Shown piece after piece: positions 53,481 to 60,876 of a stretch of 64,000 nucleotides of DNA. The notes below the pieces were generated by a model. The model searched no databases and had not been told where the DNA came from. It saw only the letters and a list, made by a program, of their open reading frames with translations. Numbering within the stretch: position 1 is the first letter of the stretch; each line of letters begins with the position of its first letter. A program made the translations under genes and the position numbers. Source of the stretch: Aliamphritea ceti (GTDB lineage Bacteria; Pseudomonadota; Gammaproteobacteria; Pseudomonadales; Balneatricaceae); assembly GCF_024347215.1 (NCBI RefSeq), contig NZ_AP025282.1, forward strand, positions 558,001-622,000. The letters are read 5' to 3'.

Positions 53481-53558
53481 ATGAGTGGTTTTTTTATTAT
53501 TGGATTTTTGGTGTTGGTGATCGTGTATCGAATTGCCAGAGATCAGGATCAGGGGTGA
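53481..53558 (+). CDS. Very small membrane protein, 25 aa (minor coat candidate)
   Basis: A 25-codon frame from ATG 53481 with GAGGTG upstream. It is one hydrophobic helix (MSGFFIIGFLVLVIVYRIA) plus the charged end RDQDQG. It sits between the coat terminator and the adsorption gene, ending 5 bases before the latter. Size and design fit pVII/pIX-like proteins. Confidence 0.6.
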   Translation: MSGFFIIGFLVLVIVYRIARDQDQG

Positions 53559-53563
53559 TTGAT

Positions 53564-54691
53564 ATGCGTTATGTTCTGTTGATCATTATGTTGTTCTCGC
53601 CCTCAGTATTTGCGGCGGATACAACGGCAAAGGTTCAGGCTAAAACGGTAATCGGTGTGCGAACTGCGCAAGGCACTGCTTATGTAAAAGTCGATACTAG
53701 TTTGCTCAGGCTACCATCTGGCACAAAGACCTTTAAGAAAATAGAAGTACCTTATTCAGTGGCCCGTCTACGAGAAATGATGAAAGGTAAGCTTAATCCT
53801 GCGCATGTTGCTGCAGCGGCTGCATTGGCGGCTGTGCTTGATGGAGTTGATTACTCTATAGATGAACTCACGGGCCAGATCATGAAGGTAGAGAAGAAGC
53901 CTTTTAGTCAGACCGGACAGCAGTTTTACGCAGTTGTAACGCCGAATATAAATTTTGGTCTGACACCTGAGGCTGCTTGTACGCAAGGTATTAGAACAGC
54001 TAACGGTAAAAAATATTGTGGTCCCGGCTATAACGCAATATTGAGTGTTAATTGCGCGACAGATCCAGGTAAAACAGCTTCATTTTGTGCACCTGGCTTT
54101 GAGGTCGATACTCATACACCCGCAACGGATGCCCAAGTTGTTGATCTTGTGATGGCTGCTTTTAATAATTTAACGCCTGCTCAACAGCGAATGTTTTTCG
54201 AAGACCTCGCTGGTAATCCTGCCATCTCTCCTGAACTTGCCGAAGCGTTACAGGCTGAAGCGGATCGTCTCAAAGCGGCGGAGGGTTTAGAAAGCGCAGA
54301 TGTTGAAAATCCTAATGGTGAGACGGATACCGAGAATAAACCTCAAGAAGTAACGGTTACCGATCCTATCGAAATTGATGGCTCTGAAATCGTCACTGAT
54401 AAGCTCCCCGATGATATTTTTAATAGCTCTGGTGATTATTCACCGTTAACTGGCTTTTTAGGCTCCTTGCCTGAATTGCCGGAACTCGATCTGCCAAACT
54501 TTGGCTTAGACTACAGCTCCAGCTGTCGAACCATCACGTTTGCCCATAACGGAGCCAGCGTGCTTTTCCCTTCTTCAGCTCAGTGCGACAAGCTAAAAGA
54601 AGCTAAAGAGATTGTAGGCTGGTTTATATCCGTCATTACCATGTTTGGTATTGCTTGGCTGATCCTGGGTAACCGTAAACCGGGAGTATAA
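53564..54691 (+). CDS. Minor coat / adsorption protein (pIII-like)
   Basis: A 375-residue protein from ATG 53564: signal peptide MRYVLLIIMLFSPSVFA, an exported part with several cysteines (residues 138-185), an acidic linker rich in Glu/Asp/Asn/Thr (GETDTENKPQEVTVTD) and a C-terminal anchor (VGWFISVITMFGIAWLILG). This is the layout of pIII-type receptor-binding proteins, which bind pili and TolA. ATG 53564 is chosen because it gives the signal peptide. It likely decides host range; host type IV pili are a plausible receptor. Confidence 0.8.
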   Translation: MRYVLLIIMLFSPSVFAADTTAKVQAKTVIGVRTAQGTAYVKVDTSLLRLPSGTKTFKKIEVPYSVARLREMMKGKLNPAHVAAAAALAAVLDGVDYSIDELTGQIMKVEKKPFSQTGQQFYAVVTPNINFGLTPEAACTQGIRTANGKKYCGPGYNAILSVNCATDPGKTASFCAPGFEVDTHTPATDAQVVDLVMAAFNNLTPAQQRMFFEDLAGNPAISPELAEALQAEADRLKAAEGLESADVENPNGETDTENKPQEVTVTDPIEIDGSEIVTDKLPDDIFNSSGDYSPLTGFLGSLPELPELDLPNFGLDYSSSCRTITFAHNGASVLFPSSAQCDKLKEAKEIVGWFISVITMFGIAWLILGNRKPGV

Positions 54692-54693
54692 CC

Positions 54694-55053
54694 ATGGGTA
54701 AATTATCTGAATTATTACGTCAGTTATTCCAGTCAGGCGTTGAATCTGCAGCCTCTGGTTTTCGCATGGATATTGCTTACAGGATGATCCTTCTAGGAGC
54801 CATCGTTTCTGTTGTAGGTGTTTTCTTTGTGGTTATTCAGGGCGCGATTGGCACGTTGAATTTCTTTACCAATGATTGGTTGGATATTGCTATGTCTTGG
54901 TTTGTACCTTACCAGACACCAATTTGCTTAGCGGCATTGGCAACCGCACGCATTGCCCGGGCGGTTTTAGATTACCACCTGATGTTGATTTATGGCGGTA
55001 TGTCGGCCGGATCATCGCCGGGCAGTAAAGGGACGTTAGGAGGAGGGCCATAA
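54694..55053 (+). CDS. Minor coat protein pVI-like (DUF2523 type)
   Basis: A 119-residue membrane protein with two or three hydrophobic segments (MILLGAIVSVVGVFFVVIQG and a second at FVPYQTPICLAALATAR), ending in a Gly/Ser-rich tail. Small proteins of this kind follow the adsorption gene and precede zot in Pf-like phages; they cap the virion end. Confidence 0.8.
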   Translation: MGKLSELLRQLFQSGVESAASGFRMDIAYRMILLGAIVSVVGVFFVVIQGAIGTLNFFTNDWLDIAMSWFVPYQTPICLAALATARIARAVLDYHLMLIYGGMSAGSSPGSKGTLGGGP

Positions 55054-55054
55054 G

Positions 55055-55942
55055 ATGGAATTTCGATTTGTTACCGGCAAGTTAGGCACAGGTAAAACAT
55101 TAGTGGCTGTTGGTCATGCTGCTGTTTGCCTAAAGAAAGGAAAGATGGTCGCCACCAATGTCGACTTATACCCAGAGCACTTCTCTAACAAGCACAATAA
55201 ATCTACACGTATATACCGCTTACCGGATCATCCCACGCCGGATGATCTGGAAATGCGACCTCTCGGAAACCCCACGCTCGTACTCGGCCCGGATGGTTCA
55301 TACCGTCCCGGTCCTAAGTATGACGAAAACCAAAACTCACTCTTATTACTGGATGAGTTAGCGCAGTTCCTGAATACCCGTAACTTTGCCAGCAAAGACC
55401 GCACCCGGATGATTCAATTCCTCGTACTGCTGCGTAAGAAAGGTTGGGATGCATGGTTCATTGTTCAGCACATCGACATGGTGGATAAGCAGATCCGGGA
55501 AGGTCTGGCACAAGAGACCGGGTATTGCAGAGATATGTCGAGAATTCCCATTCCGATTATTGGCCAGCTCTTCAGGCGTATTACTGGCAAAGCGCTTACG
55601 TTTCCCAAGATCCACAGGGTCACATTCAGAGATGGTTATTCCACTGATGGCTTAGTACTGGAAGTGCGTAATTACTCCGCCAGTGCTGTTCAGATGATTT
55701 ACAACACTGCTCAAACACTGAGTCCTGATTACGTACCGACATGGGCGCATAACCATTATGAGAACGCCGGACTCCATTGCTTATTAACCCCCTGGCATTT
55801 AGTCGGTTACAAGTTGCCGCCCAGAGTACCGTTACGAAAGCGCATAGAGCATGCAGCAGTTACAGGATTGTTCGCGATCTGCTCAGTGATAGTGACGCTT
55901 TTTCCTACAACCAAACCTTACTTCACTAAGCCATCATCATGA
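55055..55942 (+). CDS. zot: Zot/pI-family phage assembly ATPase (short form)
   Basis: A 295-residue protein. Walker A GKLGTGKT is at residues 8-15 and Walker B LLLLDE ends with Asp100-Glu101. Family segments NQNSLLLLDELAQFLNTR and GWDAWFIVQHIDMVDKQIRE are clear. One hydrophobic segment lies near residues 272-288 and only about 10 residues follow, so the periplasmic domain of longer Zot/pI proteins is missing. It drives virion extrusion; the name Zot does not imply a toxin here. The gene has its own ATG at 55055 just after the pVI-like stop. Confidence 0.88.
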   Translation: MEFRFVTGKLGTGKTLVAVGHAAVCLKKGKMVATNVDLYPEHFSNKHNKSTRIYRLPDHPTPDDLEMRPLGNPTLVLGPDGSYRPGPKYDENQNSLLLLDELAQFLNTRNFASKDRTRMIQFLVLLRKKGWDAWFIVQHIDMVDKQIREGLAQETGYCRDMSRIPIPIIGQLFRRITGKALTFPKIHRVTFRDGYSTDGLVLEVRNYSASAVQMIYNTAQTLSPDYVPTWAHNHYENAGLHCLLTPWHLVGYKLPPRVPLRKRIEHAAVTGLFAICSVIVTLFPTTKPYFTKPSS

Positions 55943-56173
55943 GCTCACTAAAGCCCATGTATGGCGCGCCAGTTGTTTTCCTGAGACTTGATAAGTGGCT
56001 GCAGCAAAGCAGCTATAAGGCTAATTACACGACCTGCGAGCAGGCTGATGGGTGCGCAGCATCCCTGAAGACTGCGCGCGGGGCGCGGAAACGACCTGTG
56101 TAGCACGTTTAATAAAACTAACCATAAATGCACATGTAACTAAATAGAACCAAATACACATTAGGGGCATCTG
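55943..56173. other. 231-bp non-coding gap before rep, candidate origin region
   Basis: No gene is supported. It holds GC-rich inverted stretches (CTGCGCGCGGGGCGCGG near 56080-56096 and a GCAGC...GCTGC arm pair near 56000-56012). It is the only sizeable gap next to rep, so it may contain the plus-strand origin. Confidence 0.45.
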
Positions 56174-57430
56174 ATGAGCAAGCAACACTTCCAACGTTTT
56201 GATGAAAATTTTGCTGAAACCAATACTGGACGCCAATTTATAGACTCACCGGGTCATGTTGATCTGGAATCGATGAATATTTTGTACAGTTCAGTGGATA
56301 CCGTTCGTCAGTTGTACAAACTCAGACTCAAAGAATCGATCATTGATGATTTAGGGCTGGCACTGGAAGGTATTCCGGGCGGAAAAGTTGTCTATACTTT
56401 TGGTGGGTACCAATGGATGCTTCGTCGGGGTGGTGCATCTGGCTACCAGTTCAGCCTTCAAAACGCTGAATTGGGTATAGTTCTCCTGTTAAAAAGCCGT
56501 TACGCCAAGTTAGAGGCATCCGGTACTCATCTTAAGATAGAAGTCTCTCCAAAGATGATCTTTGATAACACGCCTGAAGACCTCCAGATCGTGTTAAACA
56601 GCTACGCCGATATGCTATCCGTTGATAGTCTATACTCCCCTGCGGGTGTTGCTATTCACTTAGCGTGTGACCATCAAGGATGGCAACCGGCAAAGGACTT
56701 CGTAAGTAGCATTACCTGCAGATCAAGACGGGTATCAGACCGCTCTGGTATCAGTGAACTCACATTAGATACGGATATATGTACCGTTTACGGTGCTGGC
56801 CAGTCCTACCTGTTTGGGTCTGCATCCACTCTTCAGTTTGCCCTGTATAACAAAAGCAAAGAAGCCCATTACTCTGACAAACTTGATTACTTTAAAGGCC
56901 GTTGGAATACCAAAACGAAAGACTTCTTAGAACCTCTATATAACCCTGAAGAAACCGTATGGCGTGCAGAGATACGTTTTTCACACTCTGTTATCCATCA
57001 GTTCGCATTAGCCAATCAAACCACCATCAATACCTATGAAGATGTCATTAAACATCTGGGCGGCCTATGGACATACGGCCTTAACAACTTCCGCTATGAC
57101 TACAACTCACGGTTCATCCATCCTGTATGGACAGTACTAATGACTGAAGCCGGCTTTGATCAGTTCGAAACTGGGTTTGAATATCGTAGAGAGTATAAAA
57201 AGCCAGGTGTAGGTAATGAACGTAACGTCACGATCGCTCTGGGTAACCTGCTATCGGTTTATGCCCGTAACAAGTTCCCTGCCCATTATGCCTTGAAGTG
57301 CATCAAGCGAAGTGGCTTATATCTTGATTTAATGGGTTATTTTAGGAGTAGAGGGTTAGACCGATCTGATTTGTTGAAATATATCGAAGAAAGTTTGATA
57401 CAGAGGAGGTTGGCATCGAAGGTGGCTTAG
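56174..57430 (+). CDS. Phage replication initiation protein (gpII/Rep, Pf type)
   Basis: A 418-residue rolling-circle initiator of the filamentous phage type. Segments shared with Pf Rep proteins are LQFALYNKSKEAHYSDKLDY in sequence, VWRAEIRFSHSVIHQF and LGGLWTYGLNNFRYDY. It nicks the plus-strand origin to start phage DNA synthesis. ATG 56174 has a weak upstream ribosome site. It is the last plus-strand core gene, as in Pf order. Confidence 0.85.
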   Translation: MSKQHFQRFDENFAETNTGRQFIDSPGHVDLESMNILYSSVDTVRQLYKLRLKESIIDDLGLALEGIPGGKVVYTFGGYQWMLRRGGASGYQFSLQNAELGIVLLLKSRYAKLEASGTHLKIEVSPKMIFDNTPEDLQIVLNSYADMLSVDSLYSPAGVAIHLACDHQGWQPAKDFVSSITCRSRRVSDRSGISELTLDTDICTVYGAGQSYLFGSASTLQFALYNKSKEAHYSDKLDYFKGRWNTKTKDFLEPLYNPEETVWRAEIRFSHSVIHQFALANQTTINTYEDVIKHLGGLWTYGLNNFRYDYNSRFIHPVWTVLMTEAGFDQFETGFEYRREYKKPGVGNERNVTIALGNLLSVYARNKFPAHYALKCIKRSGLYLDLMGYFRSRGLDRSDLLKYIEESLIQRRLASKVA

Positions 57431-57433
57431 TAG

Positions 57434-57607
57434 TTACCGAATTATCTTCCTGGCCAGTGGATAGCAAAGTATAGATAAAATAAGCCAAGCTATGCCCATA
57501 TATTCTAAGACGTCTCCTGCGGGTTTAATCTGTATCGCCATCATGATAACTAGTGCAATGAACATAAGACCGAAACTGATAATGATTGAGCCGATGACGT
57601 ACTTCAT
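57434..57607 (-). CDS. Small two-TM protein at the right prophage end, 57 aa
   Basis: A 57-codon minus-strand frame: MKYVIGSIIISFGLMFIALV with a following segment, a short polar stretch KPAGDVLEYMG, a second helix (IAWLILSILCY) and a basic end ARKIIR. The positive-inside layout suggests a real membrane protein. Convergent with rep (stops 4 bases apart). The ribosome site is weak. It may be a lysogenic-conversion or exclusion protein, but that is inference. Too short for the usual length cut-off. Confidence 0.55.
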   Translation of the reverse strand: MKYVIGSIIISFGLMFIALVIMMAIQIKPAGDVLEYMGIAWLILSILCYPLARKIIR

Positions 57608-57717
57608 GTTGGTTACCGTTATCTTGGTGAATATAGGCTGCCGAGATTATCATGAATTAGATGGCTTTTATCATTAGTTGTAGATAGAAGTTAGGTTTTT
57701 ATCTTGTAAGTTGATGC

Positions 57718-57753
57718 AAAAAAAAACCACCTATCGTGTGGACGATAAGTGGT
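57718..57753 (-). terminator. Phage-supplied terminator for ssrA
   Basis: On the minus strand ACCACTTATCGT-ccac-ACGATAGGTGGT is followed by eight T. It lies 48 bases beyond the 3' end of tmRNA, inside the prophage, replacing the host terminator that was moved to 44443. Confidence 0.8.
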
Positions 57754-57763
57754 CGCTTTTAAG

Positions 57764-57792
57764 TTAAGTATCTGTAACTTATTGATACTTAA
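57764..57792. repeat. Inverted repeat next to the right att site
   Basis: TTAAGTATC and GATACTTAA form a perfect 9-bp inverted repeat around an 11-base centre, 5 bases from the att repeat. It may bind integrase/excisionase or help 3' processing of tmRNA. Confidence 0.5.
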
Positions 57793-57797
57793 GCAGT

Positions 57798-57827
57798 ATT
57801 TGGTGGAGGTGGCGGGTTTCGAACCCG
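57798..57827 (-). repeat. Right attachment site (within the intact ssrA 3' end)
   Basis: The 30-bp repeat identical to 44485-44514. It spans the tmRNA T arm and acceptor end, so the phage att sequence restored a full tmRNA gene. Confidence 0.93.
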
Positions 57828-58159
57828 CGTCCGCCAATCCTCTGCCTTCAGATCTACATGCTTAGACTCTTCTATTAAGTTAACTCATGGACGGCCCGAA
57901 GGTCAGGGCGTTTAGAGCGAGCCTCTTTAGTTTTAACCGTTCAGCTTGAGACAAAGCATCCGGGCGATTCTATCTCGAATGACACTGCAAAATCTTTAGT
58001 TATAGACACCTAAAGCGCAGCGCTAGCGGGCTTATGCCGCTAGAGCGTAGTTATCGTCGTTTGCAACTATAACAGTTGTAGTAAGGGATTTACGTGATTC
58101 ACTACACTCACGACATGCACCAAAGGGTTCGCAATCAGCGTCGAAGCCAAGTCACCCCC
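57801..58159 (-). ncRNA. ssrA: Transfer-messenger RNA (tmRNA)
   Basis: A 359-nt tmRNA. The 5' end GGGGGTG pairs fully with CACCTCC before ACCA at the 3' end, and the T arm GGTTCGAAACC-type loop is present. The tag reading frame at 58032-58064 (minus) resumes at GCA and gives ANDDNYALAA then TAA. With SmpB it rescues stalled ribosomes. The gene directly follows smpB. The prophage lies in its 3' end but the mature RNA is unchanged; CCA is encoded. Confidence 0.96.
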
Positions 58160-58170
58160 TGAAGCGGGCA

Positions 58171-58200
58171 ATTATAATGATTTTTTTTGAAGAAGCAGCA
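58171..58200 (-). promoter_or_regulatory. ssrA promoter
   Basis: On the minus strand a perfect TATAAT (58171-58176) lies 11 bases before the tmRNA start; TTGCTG at about 19 bp spacing may be the -35. The gap 58160-58366 otherwise holds only the smpB terminator. Confidence 0.7.
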
Positions 58201-58330
58201 AATAGTTAGTGCTTTTAGTGTTTATTTACAGCTGGTTGGGTTGTTGACTCTTAATCGGGGCTCAGAGTCGTAGCTCAGAAATAGATAACGAGGTTAAAGT
58301 GGGAGTAATGCGGGATTTGAGATATAAAAA

Positions 58331-58357
58331 TAAAGGGCAGTGAATTCAGCCCTTTAT
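58331..58357 (-). terminator. Terminator after smpB
   Basis: ATAAAGGGC / GCCCTTTA with loop TGAATTCACT is followed by TTTTTATA on the minus strand, 10 bases after the smpB stop. Confidence 0.8.
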
Positions 58358-58366
58358 CAGGTGTGT

Positions 58367-58840
58367 TTACTTAGCTGCCATGAGGCGCTGTTTTTGACGG
58401 TCCCAATCGCGGTTTTTCTCAGTGTCACGTTTATCGTGCAGTTTTTTACCGCGGGCCATTGCTACTTCACACTTCACTTTATTGCTTTTCCAGTAAAGGC
58501 TTAATGCAACGCAGGTGTAACCTTTTGCCTGAGATGCGGCAATCATCTTTGAGATCTGGCGGGCGTGCAATAATAGTTTACGCGGCCGTGTAGGATCTGC
58601 GACAACGTGAGCACATGCTGTCTTCAGTGGAGTGAAATGGGCGCCGATCAGCCAAGCTTCGCCTTTGTCAAAAATGACGTAGGATTCAACTAGCTGTGCG
58701 CGTCCATCGCGAAGGCTTTTTACTTCCCATCCTGTTAACGCCAGGCCTGCCTCGATTTTCTCATCAATATGATATTCGTGACGGGCTTTTTTGTTTTGGC
58801 AGATGGTATTGCCGCTGGGTTTTGTTTTCTTCTTTGCCAT
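58367..58840 (-). CDS. smpB: SsrA-binding protein SmpB
   Basis: A 157-residue tmRNA partner. It begins MAKKKTKPSGNTICQNKKARH, has the core GLALTGWEVKSLRDGRAQL and SYV-IFD, and ends in the basic tail GKKLHDKRDTEKNRDWDRQK that mimics the anticodon stem region in the decoding centre. Length fits the family (about 160). It lies upstream of ssrA on the same strand. ATG at 58840. Confidence 0.97.
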   Translation of the reverse strand: MAKKKTKPSGNTICQNKKARHEYHIDEKIEAGLALTGWEVKSLRDGRAQLVESYVIFDKGEAWLIGAHFTPLKTACAHVVADPTRPRKLLLHARQISKMIAASQAKGYTCVALSLYWKSNKVKCEVAMARGKKLHDKRDTEKNRDWDRQKQRLMAAK

Positions 58841-59034
58841 GGGGCGCGATTATATAGGGGTATGTGGGAAAAGCAATCTGGTGAAGTTGAGGTGCTGGAC
58901 AGCTTTTTATGTGGAATCTGAGGTTAAAGTTGTAATTGTGATGCGAACCCCCGAAAATAGCCGGCCTTGTTTGAACAGCAATGTCTGTAGTTGCTGTGTG
59001 GTGTTTAATAGCAGGTAAGGTGTTCGGAGAGAAA

Positions 59035-59466
59035 ATGACACAGGTAGACCGTAGCGCTTTGGTTTTGCATACCGCAGAACAGATGTTTGATCTGGTAAAT
59101 GATGTGGCGGGTTATCCGGAGTTTTTGCCCTGGTGTACCGGCACAACAGTACATGAGTCTTCTGAGTCCATTATGCAGGCCAGTTTGCATGTGGCTAAAG
59201 CCGGTTTGAAATATAGTTTTACGACTCGAAACGATTTGCAGCGCCCCGGTGAAATAAGGATGTCGCTGGTTGAAGGGCCGTTTTCTAAGCTCACGGGTGT
59301 ATGGTTGTTTACGCCTTTGAGTGATGAGGCATGTAAGGTCAGCTTAAATCTGGAGTTTGATTTTTCCGGAAAGCTGGCCAGTTTGGCTATGAGTAAAGTA
59401 TTTAACCAAATGGCAGCGACTATGGTGGATGCTTTTGTTAGTCGTGCCGATCAGGTGTATGTTTAA
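59035..59466 (+). CDS. ratA: RatA/COQ10-like START-domain protein
   Basis: A 143-residue START/SRPBCC-fold protein. Typical segments are QMFDLVNDVAGYPEFLPWC and SLVEGPFSKLTGVW. In E. coli RatA (PasT) inhibits 70S formation and also relates to Coq10-like quinone binding. ATG 59035 is chosen: GGAG precedes it and the start MTQVDRSALV matches the family. It is divergent from smpB, as in E. coli, and followed by rnfH. Confidence 0.92.
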   Translation: MTQVDRSALVLHTAEQMFDLVNDVAGYPEFLPWCTGTTVHESSESIMQASLHVAKAGLKYSFTTRNDLQRPGEIRMSLVEGPFSKLTGVWLFTPLSDEACKVSLNLEFDFSGKLASLAMSKVFNQMAATMVDAFVSRADQVYV

Positions 59467-59511
59467 TTTATAGTTGCTGTCTGTGGCAACAGTTATCAGG
59501 TTTATAGCGAT

Positions 59512-59814
59512 ATGATCAGTGTAGAAGTGGCGTATGCCTTACCCCATGAGCAAAAAATCGTTTCTTTACAGGTACAGGATGACTGCTCGGCCTACGAGGC
59601 TGTCGTTCAGTCACGCATTGTGGAAATGTATCCGCAGATAGATATTGATAATGATCCGATGGGGATTTTCGGTAAAGCGATCCGTAATCCTAAGGATGTG
59701 ATTTTAAAAGAAGGCCTGCGGGTTGAAATTTACCGGCCTTTGATTGCAGATCCTAAAGAAGCGCGAGCCAAACGTGCAGCTAAGGCGAAAGCTGAGAAAG
59801 ATGACGACAGTTAA
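59512..59814 (+). CDS. rnfH: RnfH family protein (UPF0125)
   Basis: A 100-residue ubiquitin-like-fold protein of the RnfH/RatB family: ISVEVAYALPHEQKIVSLQV at the start, GIFGKAI and VEIYRPLIADPKEARAKRA. The tail is Lys/Asp-rich. It is paired with ratA across gammaproteobacteria; the exact role is unclear. ATG 59512 is 45 bases after ratA. Confidence 0.92.
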   Translation: MISVEVAYALPHEQKIVSLQVQDDCSAYEAVVQSRIVEMYPQIDIDNDPMGIFGKAIRNPKDVILKEGLRVEIYRPLIADPKEARAKRAAKAKAEKDDDS

Positions 59815-59836
59815 TAATTGGTTGTGTCGTATGTAC

Positions 59837-59873
59837 AAAAAAGCCAGCGCTGAATATCAGGGCTGGCTTTTTT
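59837..59873. terminator. Bidirectional terminator between rnfH and bamE
   Basis: AAAAAAGCCAGC and GCTGGCTTTTTT form a strong symmetric hairpin between the convergent genes. Confidence 0.9.
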
Positions 59874-59892
59874 GATGGCAGAGACTACTGTT

Positions 59893-60240
59893 TTATTGAG
59901 TAGTCTGCTTGTTGCCGCCTGGGCGGAAGTCACCGGCAAGGCCTTTCAGAATACCGGTTTCTTTATCAAACTCGAGGGTCAGGCGTTCATTGGTAATGCT
60001 GCCGTCCGGTTGTTTGTTATTATAAATGTAATCCCAACGGTATTTGTTGAATGGGTCGGTCAGTAACGGCGTACCAAGTACATAACGTACCTGATTGATG
60101 GTCATGCCCGGACGTAACTGGTCAACCATTTCCTGAGTGACTACGTTACCCTGAGGGATATCAATCTTGTAAACACCGGGGAATTCAGCACAACCGCTGA
60201 GTAAAATTGCGGTCAGAAGAGCAATATATAGTTTTTGCAT
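59893..60240 (-). CDS. bamE: Outer-membrane assembly lipoprotein BamE
   Basis: A 115-residue lipoprotein. ATG 60240 gives a lipoprotein signal peptide with lipobox LLSGC (Cys17). The SmpA/OmlA fold shows IPQGNVVTQEMVDQLRPGM, VRYVLGTPLLTDPF and RWDYIYNN. BamE is a BAM complex subunit that helps fold outer-membrane proteins. It is divergent from fur, as in Pseudomonas. Confidence 0.94.
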   Translation of the reverse strand: MQKLYIALLTAILLSGCAEFPGVYKIDIPQGNVVTQEMVDQLRPGMTINQVRYVLGTPLLTDPFNKYRWDYIYNNKQPDGSITNERLTLEFDKETGILKGLAGDFRPGGNKQTTQ

Positions 60241-60390
60241 GGGTAAATGACTTCCACTTTCGGGCATAAAATCAGATAATCAGTTTAGAACTTCTGAATG
60301 AGTTCAGTTGTTGTTATGAGACTGGGCTTATTCAAAAGTTCGAAAAAATAAGTCTATCATCCGTTGCGGTCAACATCATAGAGAAAGATT

Positions 60391-60816
60391 ATGGCACTTG
60401 AAAATCAAGAATTAAGAAAAGCAGGTCTTAAAGTTACTCTGCCCCGGATCAAAATTTATCAGATCCTTGAGAAGGCTGGTGAAAGCGATCATTTCAGTGC
60501 TGAAGATATCTACAAAATTCTGCTGGAGCAGAGTGAAGATGTTGGATTGGCGACTGTATACCGGGTACTGACTCAGTTTGAAGCTGCAGGTCTGGTAAGC
60601 CGTCATCATTTTGAAGGCGGTCATTCCGTTTTCGAATTGAGCAAGGACGAGCAGCACGATCATATTGTTTGCGTAAAATGTGGCAAAGTACGTGAATTTA
60701 CTGATACCAACCTGACTAAGCGCCAGGATGAGATTGCTGAAGGCTTAGGCTTCACTGTTACTGACCGTACCTTGTACCTGTATGGTGTATGTAAAGAAGG
60801 CTGCGAAGCTAAGTAA
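60391..60816 (+). CDS. fur: Ferric uptake regulator Fur
   Basis: A 141-residue Fur. The DNA-binding winged helix has GLKVTLPRIKIYQIL and DVGLATVYRVLTQFE; HHFEGG and the HDHIVC stretch hold metal ligands. Structural zinc cysteines are Cys94, Cys97, Cys134 and Cys138. It represses iron uptake genes when iron is sufficient, probably including the siderophore operon of this window. The 150-bp gap to bamE holds the divergent promoters. Confidence 0.97.
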   Translation: MALENQELRKAGLKVTLPRIKIYQILEKAGESDHFSAEDIYKILLEQSEDVGLATVYRVLTQFEAAGLVSRHHFEGGHSVFELSKDEQHDHIVCVKCGKVREFTDTNLTKRQDEIAEGLGFTVTDRTLYLYGVCKEGCEAK

Positions 60817-60830
60817 GCTTTCTCAGATGT

Positions 60831-60858
60831 AAAAAAAACCGGCTCTGGCCGGTTTTTT
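60831..60858. terminator. Bidirectional terminator between fur and recN
   Basis: A-tract, stem ACCGGC-tct-GGCCGGT and T-tract between the convergent fur and recN genes. Confidence 0.9.
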
Positions 60859-60876
60859 ATTGTCTGTTTACAATTC

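Larger units (their letters stand above)
44485..57827. mobile_element. Pf-like filamentous phage (inovirus) prophage integrated in ssrA
   Basis: A 13.3-kb element bounded by a 30-bp perfect direct repeat equal to the 3' end of tmRNA. It carries a tyrosine integrase next to the left end, a toxin-antitoxin pair, duplicated repressors, and a plus-strand core in the Pf order: HTH/excisionase-like genes, ssDNA-binding protein, coat, adsorption protein, pVI-like, Zot/pI, Rep. Pf-type genomes are usually under 12-13 kb; here about 4.7 kb (46.3-50.1 kb) is AT-rich cargo. All core genes are intact, so excision and virion production look possible. Confidence 0.93.

Noticed and set aside
55055..55942. 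Reading the Zot gene as an enterotoxin.
   Set aside because: Zot/pI proteins are phage assembly ATPases; this one has no extracellular domain that could act as a toxin.
57492..57677. A 61-codon plus-strand frame downstream of rep.
   Set aside because: It lacks a ribosome site and looks less protein-like than the minus-strand two-helix frame at 57434-57607 over the same bases.
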